A DNA stretch of 6,563 bases from Paracoccaceae bacterium (GTDB lineage: Bacteria > Pseudomonadota > Alphaproteobacteria > Rhodobacterales > Rhodobacteraceae), in assembly GCA_024304875.1 (NCBI GenBank), contig JAMWZF010000172.1, positions 1-6,563 on the forward strand. The letters run 5' to 3'. Shown here in pieces: positions 6,401 through 6,563 of the stretch; position 1 is the stretch's first letter; each line of letters opens with the position of its first letter. The notes under the pieces were generated by a model. It was not told the DNA's origin, ran no database searches, and worked only from the letters and a program-made list of their open reading frames with translations. The position numbers and the translations under genes were made by a program.

Positions 6401-6563
6401 TCAGGACTTGCGTTGAAAGATGCCCTGCGGCCGGATGGCGAGGACCGCGAGGAAGACGAGGTGGCCGGCGAGGATGCCGAAACCGGGGCTGATCCGGAAG
6501 CCGACGGCCTGGCTGATGCCGAGGATCATCGCGCCGGCGAAGGCCCCCCAGACCGAGCCGAGC
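6401..6563 (-). CDS. livH: LivH-type ABC transporter permease (C-terminal end, runs off right edge)
   Basis: The last 53 residues of the second permease of the importer. The visible sequence starts LGSVWGAFAGAMILGISQ and ends RPQGIFQRKS before TGA at 6403-6401. The pattern of a Gly-rich segment, a final hydrophobic helix and a terminal RPQG(I/L)F is characteristic of LivH C-termini. It lies 12 bases upstream of livM in the same operon. The remainder, and presumably livG, livF and the binding protein, are outside the window. Confidence 0.88.
   Translation of the reverse strand, partial: LGSVWGAFAGAMILGISQAVGFRISPGFGILAGHLVFLAVLAIRPQGIFQRKS

Overview
The window reads as chromosomal DNA of a GC-rich alphaproteobacterium, most likely of the Rhodobacterales/Paracoccaceae. 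The basis is the L21 sequence with a C-terminal extension, the high third-position GC, the DUF2059 exported protein close to rplU, and the style of the LIV-type transporter genes. This placement is inference from sequence character, not a database match.

Left part (1-1814), housekeeping: the start of rplU (ribosomal protein L21) runs off the left edge on the minus strand. A 191-base gap follows, holding its leader and upstream hairpins. Next is a small plus-strand lipoprotein gene whose stop codon is shared, in one CTAG, with the stop of a convergent exported DUF2059 protein. A tRNA-Ser(CGA) gene with encoded CCA and its own recognisable promoter closes this part.

Middle part (1845-4242), a small regulated cassette: a TetR-family regulator is divergently transcribed from an extended short-chain dehydrogenase/reductase gene. 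An AT-rich palindrome, a good operator candidate, lies between them. The reductase gene overlaps by ATGA a phospholipid N-methyltransferase (PmtA-like) gene. That second gene is broken by three single-base frame changes packed into about 110 bases around its SAM-binding motif. The pair probably acted together on a lipid or other membrane-associated substrate, but the substrate is unknown.

Right part (4377-6563), a transport and catabolism operon on the minus strand: the end of livH, then livM (two permeases of a LIV/HAAT-type ABC importer), then a zinc-dependent medium-chain alcohol dehydrogenase that overlaps livM by ATGA. The arrangement suggests uptake of a small polar or hydroxylated compound followed by its NAD-linked oxidation. 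The binding protein and ATPase subunits are not in the window and may lie upstream.

I found no CRISPR array, insertion sequence or clearly new system. The most informative oddities are the freshly broken methyltransferase and the symmetric operator candidate.
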